Assembly (NCBI GenBank): GCA_038380435.1
Contig: JAWZYU010000779.1
Span: 1 to 64,000, forward strand
Length of the DNA stretch: 64,000 nucleotides
DNA from: Ryuthela nishihirai
Taxonomy: Eukaryota; Arthropoda; Arachnida; Araneae; Heptathelidae
Direction: 5' to 3'
In this document: positions 1 through 9,881 of the stretch, piece after piece
How positions within the stretch are numbered: the stretch's first letter is position 1
Layout of the letters: the number at the start of each line of letters is the position of its first letter
Position numbers and translations under genes: made by a program
Notes under the pieces: generated by a model
What the model was told of the DNA's origin: nothing
Seen by the model: only the letters and a program-made list of their open reading frames with translations
Database searches by the model: none

Positions 1-427
1 ACCCTGAAGGCACACCTTTTTTGCACACCATGGGCTAAATGGCCAGGTCACATGGACCCTGAAGGCACACCTTTTTTGCACACCATGGGCTAAATGGCCA
101 GGTCACATGGACCCCGAAGGCTCAGAGAAGGTTGGGAGAGGGGACCACTGGAACAGCTGTTGGGAGACAGATGGTAGCATCCCATCAAGGCCATCCAGCG
201 TGTTCTTTAACGTGCACAGGGTATGGCTCTCCCACACACGGGACCACGGCTTAACGTCCCATCCGACGGACGGCGGCCTTATCCAACCCCATCGGTGTCC
301 CCTACTGACAGTGGGCAGGGCGGGGAATTTTGCGGAGATAAATCTCAACGCTTTCCCAGCTGGGACTCGAACCTGGGAACTACAGATTACGAGCCTGGCG
401 CGCTACCGACTGATCCACCCCCGCCCC
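1..427 (-). mobile_element. SINE-A copy with a stuttered tail
   Basis: A near full-length SINE-A lies on the minus strand; the tRNA-like head is at 340-427. At the 3' (left) end a 55-bp piece of the tail is repeated, at 1-55 and 56-110. The copy may continue beyond the window. Confidence 0.85.
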
Positions 428-486
428 TCCGAGTCTGTCAAAAAATATTTGGTTTTGAGAGAATCTGAGACAGACAGAATATCGTT

Positions 487-756
487 GGGTTGTTTTTATG
501 TCTAAACGGAACGTTTTTGACAAAATGGCTAGGTTACAAGAACCCCCAAGGACTCAGAGAACGTGGGGGAGGGGATCCACCGTCCAGCGTATTCTTTAAA
601 GTGCACAGGACTGTCGTGCAAAAGAGGAAATCCTTATGCCCAATCCGACGGACGGCGGCCTTTCTAAGCCCTTCGGTGTCCCCTGCTGAACGAGGGTAGG
701 ATGGAGTTTTAGCGAACTTGAACCTTGGAATCGCAGATTGGCGCGAGCTGCCTTCT
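487..756 (-). mobile_element. Degenerate SINE-A
   Basis: The order of tail, central domain and head matches SINE-A, but there are many substitutions and the 169-bp tail region is partly deleted around 575-600. This is an older copy. Confidence 0.7.
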
Positions 757-763
757 GAACAAC

Positions 764-1145
764 GCCCTCGTAGCTCAGTCGGTAGCGCGACACGCTCGTA
801 ATCTGTAGTTCCAGGGTACGAATCCCAGCTGGGTCAGCGGTAAGATTTATCTCCGCAAAACTCCCCGACTTGCCCTTTTGGTCATTAGGGGACACCGATG
901 GGATTGTAAAGGCCGTCGTCCGTCGTATGGGACGTTAAGCCGTGGCTCCGTGTGCGGGAGAGCCATACCCTGTGCACGTTAAAGAACACGCTGGATGGCC
1001 TTAACGGGAGAGTACCATCTGTCTCCCAACAGTTCTCCAGTTGGTCCCCTCCGCCAACTTTCTCTGAGCTTTCGGGGTCCATGTGACCTGGCCGTTTAGC
1101 CCATGGTGTGCAAAAAAGTGCCGCTCAGAGGTAAAACAACCTAAC
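764..1145 (+). mobile_element. SINE-A copy, outer left end of inverted repeat 1
   Basis: Full-length but diverged (A box with TAGCTCAGTCGG, B box altered to GGTACGAATCC). It ends in AACAACCTAAC and is followed directly by the left arm of inverted repeat 1. An oppositely oriented SINE-A occupies the mirrored place at 3435-3786. Confidence 0.85.
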
Positions 1146-1400
1146 CGAATCCACCAAGTTTGAGATTGATTTTTGAAAAACTCGAACTTAGTTTCACCAC
1201 ATTCTACTTCAATAACTACTAAAGACAGTATTCTAATACATTTTATCGAAGTTTTTTTTCGTTTCATTCTTGAGCTAATGCATTTCATTTTTTTTATATA
1301 GCAGCACTAGCATGAAATTTTTCATATACGGCACATTTCGGTGTGTACATTTTCCTACCGCTTTAGTTATAGATTGAAATTACTAATTTAAAATTTCTGC
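1125..1400 (+). repeat. Inverted repeat 1, outer left arm
   Basis: This non-SINE sequence reappears as its reverse complement at about 3165-3440, with scattered substitutions and small indels. Shared landmarks are the block around TATAGCAGCACTAGCAT and the block around CGGCACATTTCGGTG. Confidence 0.85.
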
Positions 1401-2448
1401 GTTTAATCATCATGTCGGTGAGTCACACTCTTAGTTCAAGCAAAGAAGGTCGAAGGAGAAGAAGGCTAGCTTCGCACAAGCGTAAGTGGCGCCGTTCTGC
1501 GGAATTTTACCGAAGCTGAACGTGGCAAATTGATGTGCAGGCACAAAAACAACTGTAAGGGGCGATCTGCGCAATCATTTTTAGTCCACTGCAGCTGTGG
1601 TTTGTCTTACTCTTGGTATATATATTGAGATTTAATCAGTGTTTCAACCTGTCTAACACCCATGACTGTTTGGCATAGTGATAGCTGACCCTAAAGTTAT
1701 TCAATGAGTATTTTATCCCGTTCAGGAGTACATTTTACGATACCTGGAAAAGCCGTTGTATGTTTATTTTGAGTAATTTTGCAGAATTTTTAAAATTAAT
1801 ATGTAAATTAATACATTTAATCATCTTGCGAACATGTAAGTCAATGTATGTTGCAGTTTTGTGTTCTCTGGAGCATATCGATGTATATAGGTGTCTGCAG
1901 TTGGTTCTAATAGTAATTTTTTTTATGGTTGATAAGAGAAGTGCCTGCTGCCATCTATTGACAGTTTATACAAGTAAGAAACTCGATGTGACTTTAATTG
2001 AAAATATCCTAAATTCTATAAAATATAATTAAACAAAACATGTTGTCTCGCATTAAGCCATAAATTTCAATTTATTATAATATATTAAATATAGTAGAAT
2101 GTTCAAAATATTAAAATTTCTATGTTGAGCATTAGCTACTACTTGTTTTATAAAATGGGATTTTATTAAGGAAAATAATTTTAACTAATAATTGTGAAAA
2201 GAAAATTATGATGGTAAAATTTAAGAAATGAACACTTTGAACAGAGTCAAAGTGTATGTAAAATTAGTCACGTGGTGTAAGCTATTGAAAACCTTGCTGG
2301 GCGGTGGAAAAATAACGCAAGGAACTGGCTCCTCTCCCTGGCTAGGTGGCTTCACTGCAATACACGAATTTGCCATGCTTAGAGTTAGAGGGCGCTGCAA
2401 TCGAAAAGTTTACATTACGTCTATGGAAGCTAGCTCTCTTCTCCCTTA
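1401..2448. other. AT-rich stretch, no recognised gene
   Basis: It lies between the two matched segments of inverted repeat 1 and has no counterpart on the other side. It holds a 35-codon Arg-rich open frame at 1412-1519 that I cannot identify, and weak CTCF-like motifs near 1947-1961 and 2386-2398. No conserved coding sequence is recognised. Confidence 0.6.
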
Positions 2449-2684
2449 GACACTCTTTGGTTCAAGCACGTGCCCAATGGGTACATAGTAATTGTTACGT
2501 CCAAATCAGAGCTATATTTAGACTGATTATATCCCTTTTTTTTTGTTGTTGTGGATATGCGACTCCTTTCATAATCTTCAGTACTGATTCTTGAATCACG
2601 AAATTCAACACACCATTTCACTGCACTTTACCGATTCATAATATTGTACAGGGTTGTTTTACCTAAGAGACACTTTTTTTTACA
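2449..2684 (+). repeat. Inverted repeat 1, inner left arm
   Basis: The reverse complement is found at about 2918-3140. The arms match over about 225 bp with scattered differences. Both arms end next to the short spacer that holds a SINE-B. Confidence 0.85.
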
Positions 2685-2874
2685 TAAAAAAATAAATAAA
2701 AAATAAATACCCCCTCAAGCAGCTGCTTGCCACAGAGGTCTGACAGGAGCCTGTCAGTTTATATGCCACAGTAGGAGATCTGAGAGGATGGCAGGACCTC
2801 AGCAGAAAAACGACACAAACAGCCATGCCTTACCCAGGGCTCGAACCCAGGACCCTTAGATCAGTAGCCAAGCG
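2685..2874 (-). mobile_element. SINE-B copy in the spacer of inverted repeat 1
   Basis: On the minus strand it reads from a class-II tRNA-like head (B box around GGGTTCGAGCCC), through the conserved body, to an ATTT-rich tail at 2685-2708. The first part of the head is missing: at 2874 the sequence switches into a SINE-A tail fragment. Confidence 0.85.
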
Positions 2875-2920
2875 CGATGGGCTAAATGGCCAGGTCACAA
2901 AGACCTCGAGGGCTCAGAAA
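2875..2920 (-). mobile_element. SINE-A tail fragment
   Basis: A short piece of SINE-A tail (from GATGGGCTAAATGGCCAGG) is joined to the truncated SINE-B head on one side and the inner right arm on the other. It marks a rearrangement junction. Confidence 0.7.
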
Positions 2921-3140
2921 GTGTCTCTTAGGTAAAACAACCGTGTCCAATATTACTAATCGGTAAAGTGTAGTGAAATGGTGTGTTCAATTTCGTGATT
3001 CAAGAATCGGTACCGAAGATTATGAAAGGAGTCGCATATCCACAACAACAAAAAAAGGGATATAATCAATCTAAATATAGCTCTGATTTGGACGTAACAA
3101 TTACTATGTACCCTTTGGGTACGTACTTGAACTAAGAACA
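2918..3140 (-). repeat. Inverted repeat 1, inner right arm
   Basis: Reverse complement of 2449-2684, as described for the left arm. Confidence 0.85.
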
Positions 3141-3164
3141 AAAACACATAATGTCTGTTTCTAA

Positions 3165-3440
3165 CCGAAATAATTTTCCTATTAGTAATTTGAATCTATA
3201 ACTAAAGCGGTAGGAAAATGTACGCACCGAAATGTGCCGTAAATGAAAAATTTAATGCTAGTGCTGCTATATAAAAAAAAAAACGAAATATTTTAGCTCA
3301 AGAATGAAATGGAAAAAAACTTTGATAAAATGTATTAGAATACTGTCTTTAGTAGTTATTGAAGTAGAATGTGATTAAATTAAGTTCGGGTTTTTCAAAA
3401 ATCAATTTGAAACTTGGCATATTCGGTTAAGTTGTATTAC
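3165..3440 (-). repeat. Inverted repeat 1, outer right arm
   Basis: Reverse complement of 1125-1400. Outward it runs directly into a minus-strand SINE-A, mirroring the left side. Confidence 0.85.
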
Positions 3441-3786
3441 CTCTGAGGGGGGTCTTTTTTTGCACACAATGGGCTAAATGGCTAGGTCACAAGGACCCAG
3501 AAAGCTCAGAGAAACAGCTGTTGGAGGATAGGTGGTAGCCTTCCGTCAAGGCCATCCAGCGTGTTCTTTAACGTGCACAGGGTATGGCTCTCCCGCACAC
3601 GGGGCCACGGCTTAACGTACCATCGACGGACGGCGGCCTTTCCAAGCCCATCGGTGTCCCCTACTGACCGTGGACAGGGCGGGGAATTTTACCGAGATAA
3701 ATCTGAACGCTGACCCAGCTGGGACTCAAACCTGGGAACTACAGATTACGAGCCTGGCGCGCTACCGACTGAGCCACCCCCGCCCC
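3435..3786 (-). mobile_element. SINE-A copy, outer right end of inverted repeat 1
   Basis: All SINE-A parts are present except about 25 bp of the tail-body region near 3510-3520. The head ends in the C-rich complement of the 5' GGGGCGGGGG start. Confidence 0.85.
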
Positions 3787-3933
3787 TACAAGCCCATCGG
3801 TGTCCCCTACTGACCGTGGGCAGGGCGAGGAGTTTTGCAGAGATAAATCTCAATGCTGACCCAACTTGGACTCGAACCTGGAAACTGCATATTACGAGAT
3901 GGGCTCGGTACCTTCTGAGTCACTTTCGCCCCT
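3787..3933 (-). mobile_element. SINE-A 5' half fragment
   Basis: A second, diverged head and proximal body abuts the previous SINE. It lacks the central domain and tail. Confidence 0.75.
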
Positions 3934-3949
3934 TTGCATGGGTTTATCT

Positions 3950-4393
3950 CAGTGTCTCGCAAACTGTGTGCCGCGAGAGATTTTCAAATTGACACTAAAT
4001 ATTCCAAAGATTTCATTTTGACTTGACTTGTGTTATCGACGTGCTTTAATATCGACGTGCTATCGACGTGCTTTAATATCGACGTGCTATCGACGTGCTT
4101 TAATAAAAATCTTTCAGATTTTATCAACTGGGATCTTGTAAGTATTTATCAAGCTTTTTAGCCAAGAATAATGCAAATTTGTTCGCAGAAATAAGCTCAT
4201 ACATCCCATTGAAATATGTTCATATCTAAATTTTAAATAAATTGCATTTAACGAAACTTCAATTTTCCTCTTTTTACGTAACCATCAAAAATTCTTTTTT
4301 AGGTGTGCCGCGGAAAAAAAAATTAGATTCCGTGTGCCGCGGAAAGAAAATTAGATTCCGTTGCCGCAGAGTAGAAAAGTTTGCGAGACACTG
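3950..4393. mobile_element. Non-autonomous hAT-like MITE
   Basis: The 444-bp element begins CAGTGTCTCGCAAACT and ends in the exact reverse complement, giving 16-bp perfect terminal inverted repeats. It is flanked by 8-bp target duplications, GTTTATCT (3942-3949) and ATTTATCT (4394-4401), with one mismatch. The 8-bp duplication and CAGTG terminus are typical of hAT elements. No transposase frame is present. Confidence 0.85.
4033..4104. repeat. Short minisatellite inside the hAT MITE
   Basis: ATCGACGTGCTTTAAT and ATCGACGTGCT alternate, giving a repeat of about 27 bp in 2-3 copies. Confidence 0.85.
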
Positions 4394-4603
4394 ATTTATC
4401 TACTTGAACAGATGGGGGCAAGAAATCATTTCCCCTGTTGTGGAATTTTAATATTTCTTTGCATTAGCCGTATTGGGTGTGAGAATAAACGCCGACAAAA
4501 AATTGTGCAGATGATAATACTGGAAATCTATTTGAATTTAAAATAAAAGATTATTAGCGAAATGGAATCAAAAGCAACAAGTTTCCTACTAATTTGCATA
4601 CAG

Positions 4604-4972
4604 GGACGGGGGGGGGGACTCAGTCGGTAGCCCCCCCGCCAGGCTCGTAATCTACATTTCTCAGGTTCGAGTCCCAGCTGAGTCAGCGTTGAGATTTATC
4701 TCCGCAAAATTCACCGCCCTGCCTTCGGTCAGTAAGGAACACCGATGGGCTTGGAAAGGCCGCCGTCCGTCGGATGGGACGTTAAGCCGTGAAGCCGTGT
4801 GCTGGAGAGCCATATCCTGTGCACGTTAAAGAACAGCTGGATTGCGATCACTGAAGGTCTGTCTCCTAACTGCTGTGGGGTGGTTCTCTCCCAACCTTCT
4901 CTGAGTCCTTGTGACCTGTCCATTTAGTTCATTGTGTACAAAAAAAGTGCCGTTCAGAGGTAAAACAACCCA
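4604..4972 (+). mobile_element. SINE-A copy
   Basis: Full-length in layout but diverged. The 5' end carries a long G run, and the A-box region has a C-rich insertion. Confidence 0.8.
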
Positions 4973-4989
4973 CCTTTGCTTAAAACGAG

Positions 4990-5356
4990 GGAGCGGGGGT
5001 GGCTCAGTCGGTAGCGCGCCAGGCTCGTAATCTGTAGCTCCCAGGTTCGAGTCCCAGCTGGGTCAGCGTTGAGATTTATCTCCGCAAAATTCCCCGTCCT
5101 GCCCACGGTCAGTAGGGGACACCTATGGGCTTGGAAAGTCCGTCGGATGGGACGTTAAGCCGTGGCCCGGTGTGCGGGAGAGCCATACCCTGTGCACGTT
5201 AAAGAACACGCTGGATGGCCTTGACGGGAGGCTACCATCTGTCTCCCAACAGCTGTTCCAGTGGGTCCCCTCCCCCAACCTTCTCTGAGCCTTCGGGGTC
5301 CTTGTGACTAGCCCATGGTCTGCAAAAAAGTACCGCTCAGAGGTAAAACAACCCAA
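4990..5356 (+). mobile_element. SINE-A with exact target-site duplication
   Basis: The 11-bp duplication CTTAAAACGAG flanks it at 4979-4989 and 5357-5367. This fixes the SINE-A ends: it starts GGAGCGGGGGTGGCTC and ends ACAACCCAA. Internal Pol III A box (TGGCTCAGTCGG) and B box (GGTTCGAGTCC) are intact. Confidence 0.93.
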
Positions 5357-5367
5357 CTTAAAACGAG

Positions 5368-6209
5368 TCTAAGTTTTACTCTTGTACCGAAATTTAAAGG
5401 AAAGAAAGCCATTATTAAACCAAACTTTAGTTTCTAGGCGTATTCACTATACTATACCGAGAGTCATAAAAAAAAAAGTCTCCAACATCATCAGTTCCTG
5501 TTTACCTCAGGTCGCACGCACTCTTAGCATCAGTCGCACAATTCCCAGGGTAATTAAACCAAGAGACTCCTTTGCAAAAGCAAATGATTATCATATTTTG
5601 AAAGAGAACATCAAAGGAGTAAAATCGAGTTTTCTTTTAAGCAAGCAAACATCAACAGCTTGCCCAGGACCTACCGATGACCCACCAAACCCGTTCTCGA
5701 TTCTTCTCGAAGCTGCCACAATCCGTGCTTCTGCATCACGCATGTCGGGAAAGTTGACGTCACTTAGGGGGGGGGGGGGAGAGGGGGAGTGGATAAAGGT
5801 CAAAGTTCAGGGGGGGGTGTGCTTTTTGATGCATTGTTCGCGGATCTCACTCATTCAAAGTGCTGGAACCCAGACATAAGCGAAAATTATGTGTGAATTT
5901 TCGTGAATAACAGAAAAGGGGACTTTGTGCTGCGTTTTGAAACTGGAGATCATAGGTGGCGTCTTTATTGTCACGTGGGATTTCATAACAGAAGACAAAC
6001 GCGTGCTCTTCTTTCTAGATGAAAGACCACGCTCTCATTAACGTAAAACGTGATTTTTTTTTTCCGCGTTTTGTTGAATTTTTCAGCAGAAAATATCTAA
6101 AATGAAGGAGATGATTTCTTGCTCAGTTGAAAAATTCAAAATTTTTCGGCTAATTTCGAAAAGAAAATGCATACGGAATCTTCATGCTGTCACGGACTAG
6201 GCAGATTGT
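5368..6209. other. Unassigned stretch
   Basis: No conserved gene is recognised. There is an open frame without an ATG at 5382-5879 that looks like chance. A perfect TGACGTCA site is at 5755-5762 and G-rich runs lie at about 5767-5820. Confidence 0.5.
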
Positions 6210-6447
6210 GTTGGGTTGTTTTACTTCTGAGCGGCACACCATGGGCTAAATGGCCAGGTCACAAGGGTTGGGTTGTTTTACCTCTGAACGGCACTTTTTT
6301 GCACACCTTGGGCTAAATGACCAGGTCACATGGACCCCGAAGGCTCAGAGAAGGTTGGGGGTGGGGACCCACTGGAACAGCTGTTGGGAGACAGATGGTA
6401 GCCTCCCGTCAAGGCCATCCAGCGTGTTCTTTAACGTGCACAGGTAT
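6210..6447 (-). mobile_element. Two SINE-A tail fragments
   Basis: Two partial tails run in the same direction: 6210-6264, then 6265-6447, which reaches the GTGCACAGG of the central domain. No head is present. Confidence 0.8.
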
Positions 6448-6471
6448 ATGACTATTCACGTTTTTCCAAGG

Positions 6472-7032
6472 GGCGGGGGTGGGGGTGGGGCTCAGTCGGT
6501 AGTGCGCCAGGCTCATAATCTGTAGTTCCCAGGTTCGAGTCCCAGCTGGGTTCAGCGTTGAGATTTATCTCCGCAAAAGTCCCCGCCCTGCCTACGGTCA
6601 GTAGGGGACACCGATGGGCTTGGAAAGGCCGCCGTCCGTCGGATGGGACGCTAAGCCGTGGCCACGTGTGCGGGAGAATCATAACTCTCTACACGTTAAA
6701 AAACACGCTGGATGGCCTTGATGGGAAGCTACCATCTGTCTCCCAACAGCCGTTCCAGTGGGTCCCTTCCCTAAACCTTCTCTGAGCCTTCGGGGTTCAT
6801 ATGACCTGACCATTTAGCCCATGGTGTGCAAAAAAGTGCGCTCAGAGGTAAAACAATCTAACGTTAAAGAACACGCTGGATGGCCTTGACGGGAGACTAC
6901 CATCTGTCTCCCAAAAGCTGTTCCAGTGGGTCCCCTCACCCAACCTTCTCTGAGCCTTCGGGGTCCTTGTGACCTGGCCATTCAGCCCCATTATGTACAA
7001 AAAAATGCGGCTCAGAGGTAAAACAACCCAAG
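6472..7032 (+). mobile_element. SINE-A with two tails
   Basis: A full SINE-A ends at about 6862 and is followed by a second 169-bp tail unit (6863-7032) joined at the junction AAC-GTTAAAGAAC. The two tails differ at several sites. Confidence 0.88.
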
Positions 7033-8005
7033 CCCAGCACCAAAATTGTTCGTAAGACTAGCCTTGTTGCCAGTAGATTTACTCGCAAGGCAATATAGAA
7101 TACTACTGCATGTGCCTCAAATCAGAGAATGTGCCTCAATAATACTGCATGTGCCTCAAATCAGAGAATGTGCCTCAATAATACTGCATGTGCCTCAATA
7201 ATACTGCATGTGCCTCAATAATACTGCATGTGCCACAAAATCAGAGAATTTAACACAAAAGAATGTGTTCTATGAGAGAACTAGACTCACTTGGGCAACA
7301 TTCTTGAATTAAAAAACACAACAACGTACAAATCTAAACCGAAGTTAATTTCAAAAGTTGCTTAACAAATACGAAATTATGAGCTTGCAATTACTTCAAA
7401 ACCGTGTATTAAAGTAAATTTTCCCCCCATAAAAAACAAACATTTAAAGTGTCATTAGTTCGCTTAATACGAAATCTTACTTCGTAGATATTAAATTATA
7501 ATTTTTAATATTTATTTCTACCTCTGAGGTGGCATCACGCATTGTTAAGAACATTTGTGTCACGATGAAACTTTTCACTTTATATGGGGTCACGAAACCT
7601 GGCATTTAGAGCGTATTATAATTCATTTAATGAACACAATTGCATTTCCTAACTAAACTCTCTTTCAGCGAAAACTGTGGATTCAAATCAGCATTCTTCA
7701 GGTAATAAATTTGCATAATTATTCAGTCTCTTACTGTTCCGATTTCGTTTTTTCGTTATTACATTACATATTTCTTTTCTGTGGTTTTTTGCTTGAAACA
7801 AGTTTTGCTTTATCTCTCGTTTCCTGGCTTTAATTACAAAATGGAATCCGGTCGAAAAAAAAATGAATAAAAAAAGAATAAAAAATGAGGTTCATATTGT
7901 TCAGGAGAGTTAATTAAATCAAGGGAAGAAAGGGTCGTTTCCTGTTAAAGTACTTTAAGAATATTATTATTTAGCGTTTCAGAGGTTTTTGGTAAACTTT
8001 CACGG
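7033..8005. other. AT-rich stretch with a short tandem repeat
   Basis: At 7098-7232 the unit AATAATACTGCATGTGCCTC and a related AAATCAGAGAATGTGCCTC unit alternate. I see nothing else I can name. Confidence 0.6.
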
Positions 8006-8007
8006 TA

Positions 8008-8114
8008 CAGTCGCTGAAAAAAGTATACGAACACTATGGTTGATTACAGAATTCAGAAAAAATATTTGGCAACGATTTTTTTTGGAAATTAGTGATAAAA
8101 ATTAGTGAAATTAG
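8008..8114 (+). mobile_element. Tc1-like MITE, left half
   Basis: The terminus CAGTCGCTGAAAAAAGTAT follows a TA dinucleotide and continues into the shared inverted-repeat sequence with CGAACACTATGGTTGATTAC. It breaks off at 8114, where a SINE-A tail fragment begins. Confidence 0.8.
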
Positions 8115-8117
8115 TGA

Positions 8118-8172
8118 TGCCCATGGTGTGCAAAAAAGTGCCGCTCAGAGGTAAAACAACCCAATCCAACCC
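8118..8172 (+). mobile_element. SINE-A tail fragment
   Basis: Only the last 50 bp or so of the tail are present. Confidence 0.75.
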
Positions 8173-8263
8173 CACTGTGTGCGTTGAAATGCGGCAAAGA
8201 GGTAAAATGTGCTTTAGAAAATTTATTAAATTTTGCAATCTCCCATGGATAGATAGCACTATG

Positions 8264-9265
8264 AAAGGGTTGTTTTACCTCTGAGCGACAGAACACACAA
8301 TGGGCTAAATGGCCAGGCTACAAGGACCCTAAGGGCTCAGGGAATGTTGAGTGTTAGAGGACACACTAGACAGATGGTAGCCTCCTATCAAGGCAGAAGG
8401 TCAAGTCTCCTGAAAGGCCGCCGTCCGTCGGATGGGACGTTAAGTCGTGGGTCAGTGTGTAAGAAAGCCATACCTTGTGTACGTTAAAGTGGGGTTGGGT
8501 TGGTGTATCTCTGAGAAGCACTTTTTTCCACACAATGGGCTAAATGGCCAGGCCACAAGGACCCTAAGGGCTCAGGGAAGGTTGAGTGTTAGAGGACACA
8601 CTAGACAGATGGTAGCCTCCTATCAAGGCTGAAGGTCAAGTCTCCTGAAAGGCCGCCGTCCATCGGATGGGACGTTAAGTCGTGGGTCAGTGTGTAAGAA
8701 AGCCATACCTTGTGTACGTTAAAGTGGGGTTGGGTTGGTGTATCTCTGAAAAGCACTTTTTTCCACACAATGGGCTAAATGGCCAGACCACAAGGACCCT
8801 AAGGGCTCAGGGAAGGTTGAGTGTTAGAGGACACACTAGACAGATGGTAGCCTCCTATCAAGGCTGAAGGTCAAGTCTCCTGAAAGGCCGCCGTCCGTCG
8901 GATGGGACGTTAAGTCGTGGGTCAGTGTGTAAGAAAGCCATACCTGGTGTACGTTAAAGTGGGGTTGGGTTGGTGTATCTCTGAGAGGCCCTTTTTTCCA
9001 CACAATGGGCTAAATGGGCAGGCCACAAGACCCTAAGGGCTCAGGGAAGGTTGAGTGTTAGATGACACACTAGACAGATGGTAGCCTCCTGTCAAGGCTG
9101 AAGGTCAAGTCTCCTGAAAGGCCGCCGTCCGTCGGATGGGACGTTAAGTCGTGGGTCAGTGTGTAAGAAAGCCATACCTTGTGTACGTTAAAGTGGGGTT
9201 GGGTTGGTGTATCTCTGAGAGGCACTTTTTTCCACACAATGGGCTAAATGGCGAGATCATAAAAA
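8264..9265 (-). repeat. 235-bp SINE-A-derived tandem array
   Basis: About four units follow a 235-bp period: the landmark GGTGTATCTCTGA recurs at 8502, 8737, 8972 and 9206. Each unit holds the SINE-A tail and central domain (minus strand) plus a segment containing AAGGTCAAGTCTCC, and lacks the tRNA-like head. Units are very similar, so the expansion is recent. The junctions differ from those of the 169-bp array. Confidence 0.92.
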
Positions 9266-9516
9266 CTCTAAAAGCTCCGAGAAGATTGGGGTGATGGGAC
9301 TCACTGGACAGCTACTAGTATACAGTTGATCATCTGCCATTCCACCAACATATCCCTTGCATTCTGAGCCTGTGCGAAACATGTTGAATCCTGTACATTA
9401 CTCGAAATAGGAGATGGCTATAACCGGTTTAAAATATGCCATTATGTCTTTAAAAAAAAAACTGTAGCATTTTTGTTCACGAGTTGGAATAAATCGCTTT
9501 TTCTCTTACTCTGCTC

Positions 9517-9881
9517 GGGGCGGGGGTGGCTCAGTCGGTAGCGCGCCAGACTCGTAATCTGTACTTCCCAGGTTCGAGTCCCAGCTGGGTCAGCGCAAAA
9601 TTCTCCGCCCTGCCCACGGTCAGTAGGGGACACCGATGGGCTTGGAAAGACCGTCGTCCGTCGGATGGGACGTTAAGCCGTGGCCCCGTGTGCGGGAGAG
9701 CCATACCCTGTGCACGTTAAAGAACACACTGGATGTCCTTGACGGGAGGCTATCATCTGTTTCCTAACAGCTGTTTCAGTGGGTACCCTCCCCCAACCTT
9801 CTCTGAGCCTTCAGGGTCCATGTGACCTGGCCATTTAGCCCATGGTGTGCAAAAAAGTGCCGCTCAGAGGTAAAACAACCC
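9517..9881 (+). mobile_element. SINE-A at the head of the 169-bp array
   Basis: Complete head and tail with a 22-bp deletion after the B box. Its tail runs without a break into the tandem array, which suggests the array grew from this copy. Confidence 0.9.

Noticed and set aside
5755..5762. Three perfect TGACGTCA sites (5755, 49430, 58725) as a regulatory network.
   Set aside because: About one is expected by chance in 64 kb; only the one upstream of the THAP exon has a plausible context.
5382..5879. 165-codon frame as a possible gene.
   Set aside because: It starts at TTG, not ATG, contains low-complexity G runs and has no recognisable domain.
8000..8010. TTTCACGG before two Tc1-like ends (8000 and 46312) as part of the element.
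   Set aside because: Two other copies lack it; TA plus CAGTC is the consistent boundary.
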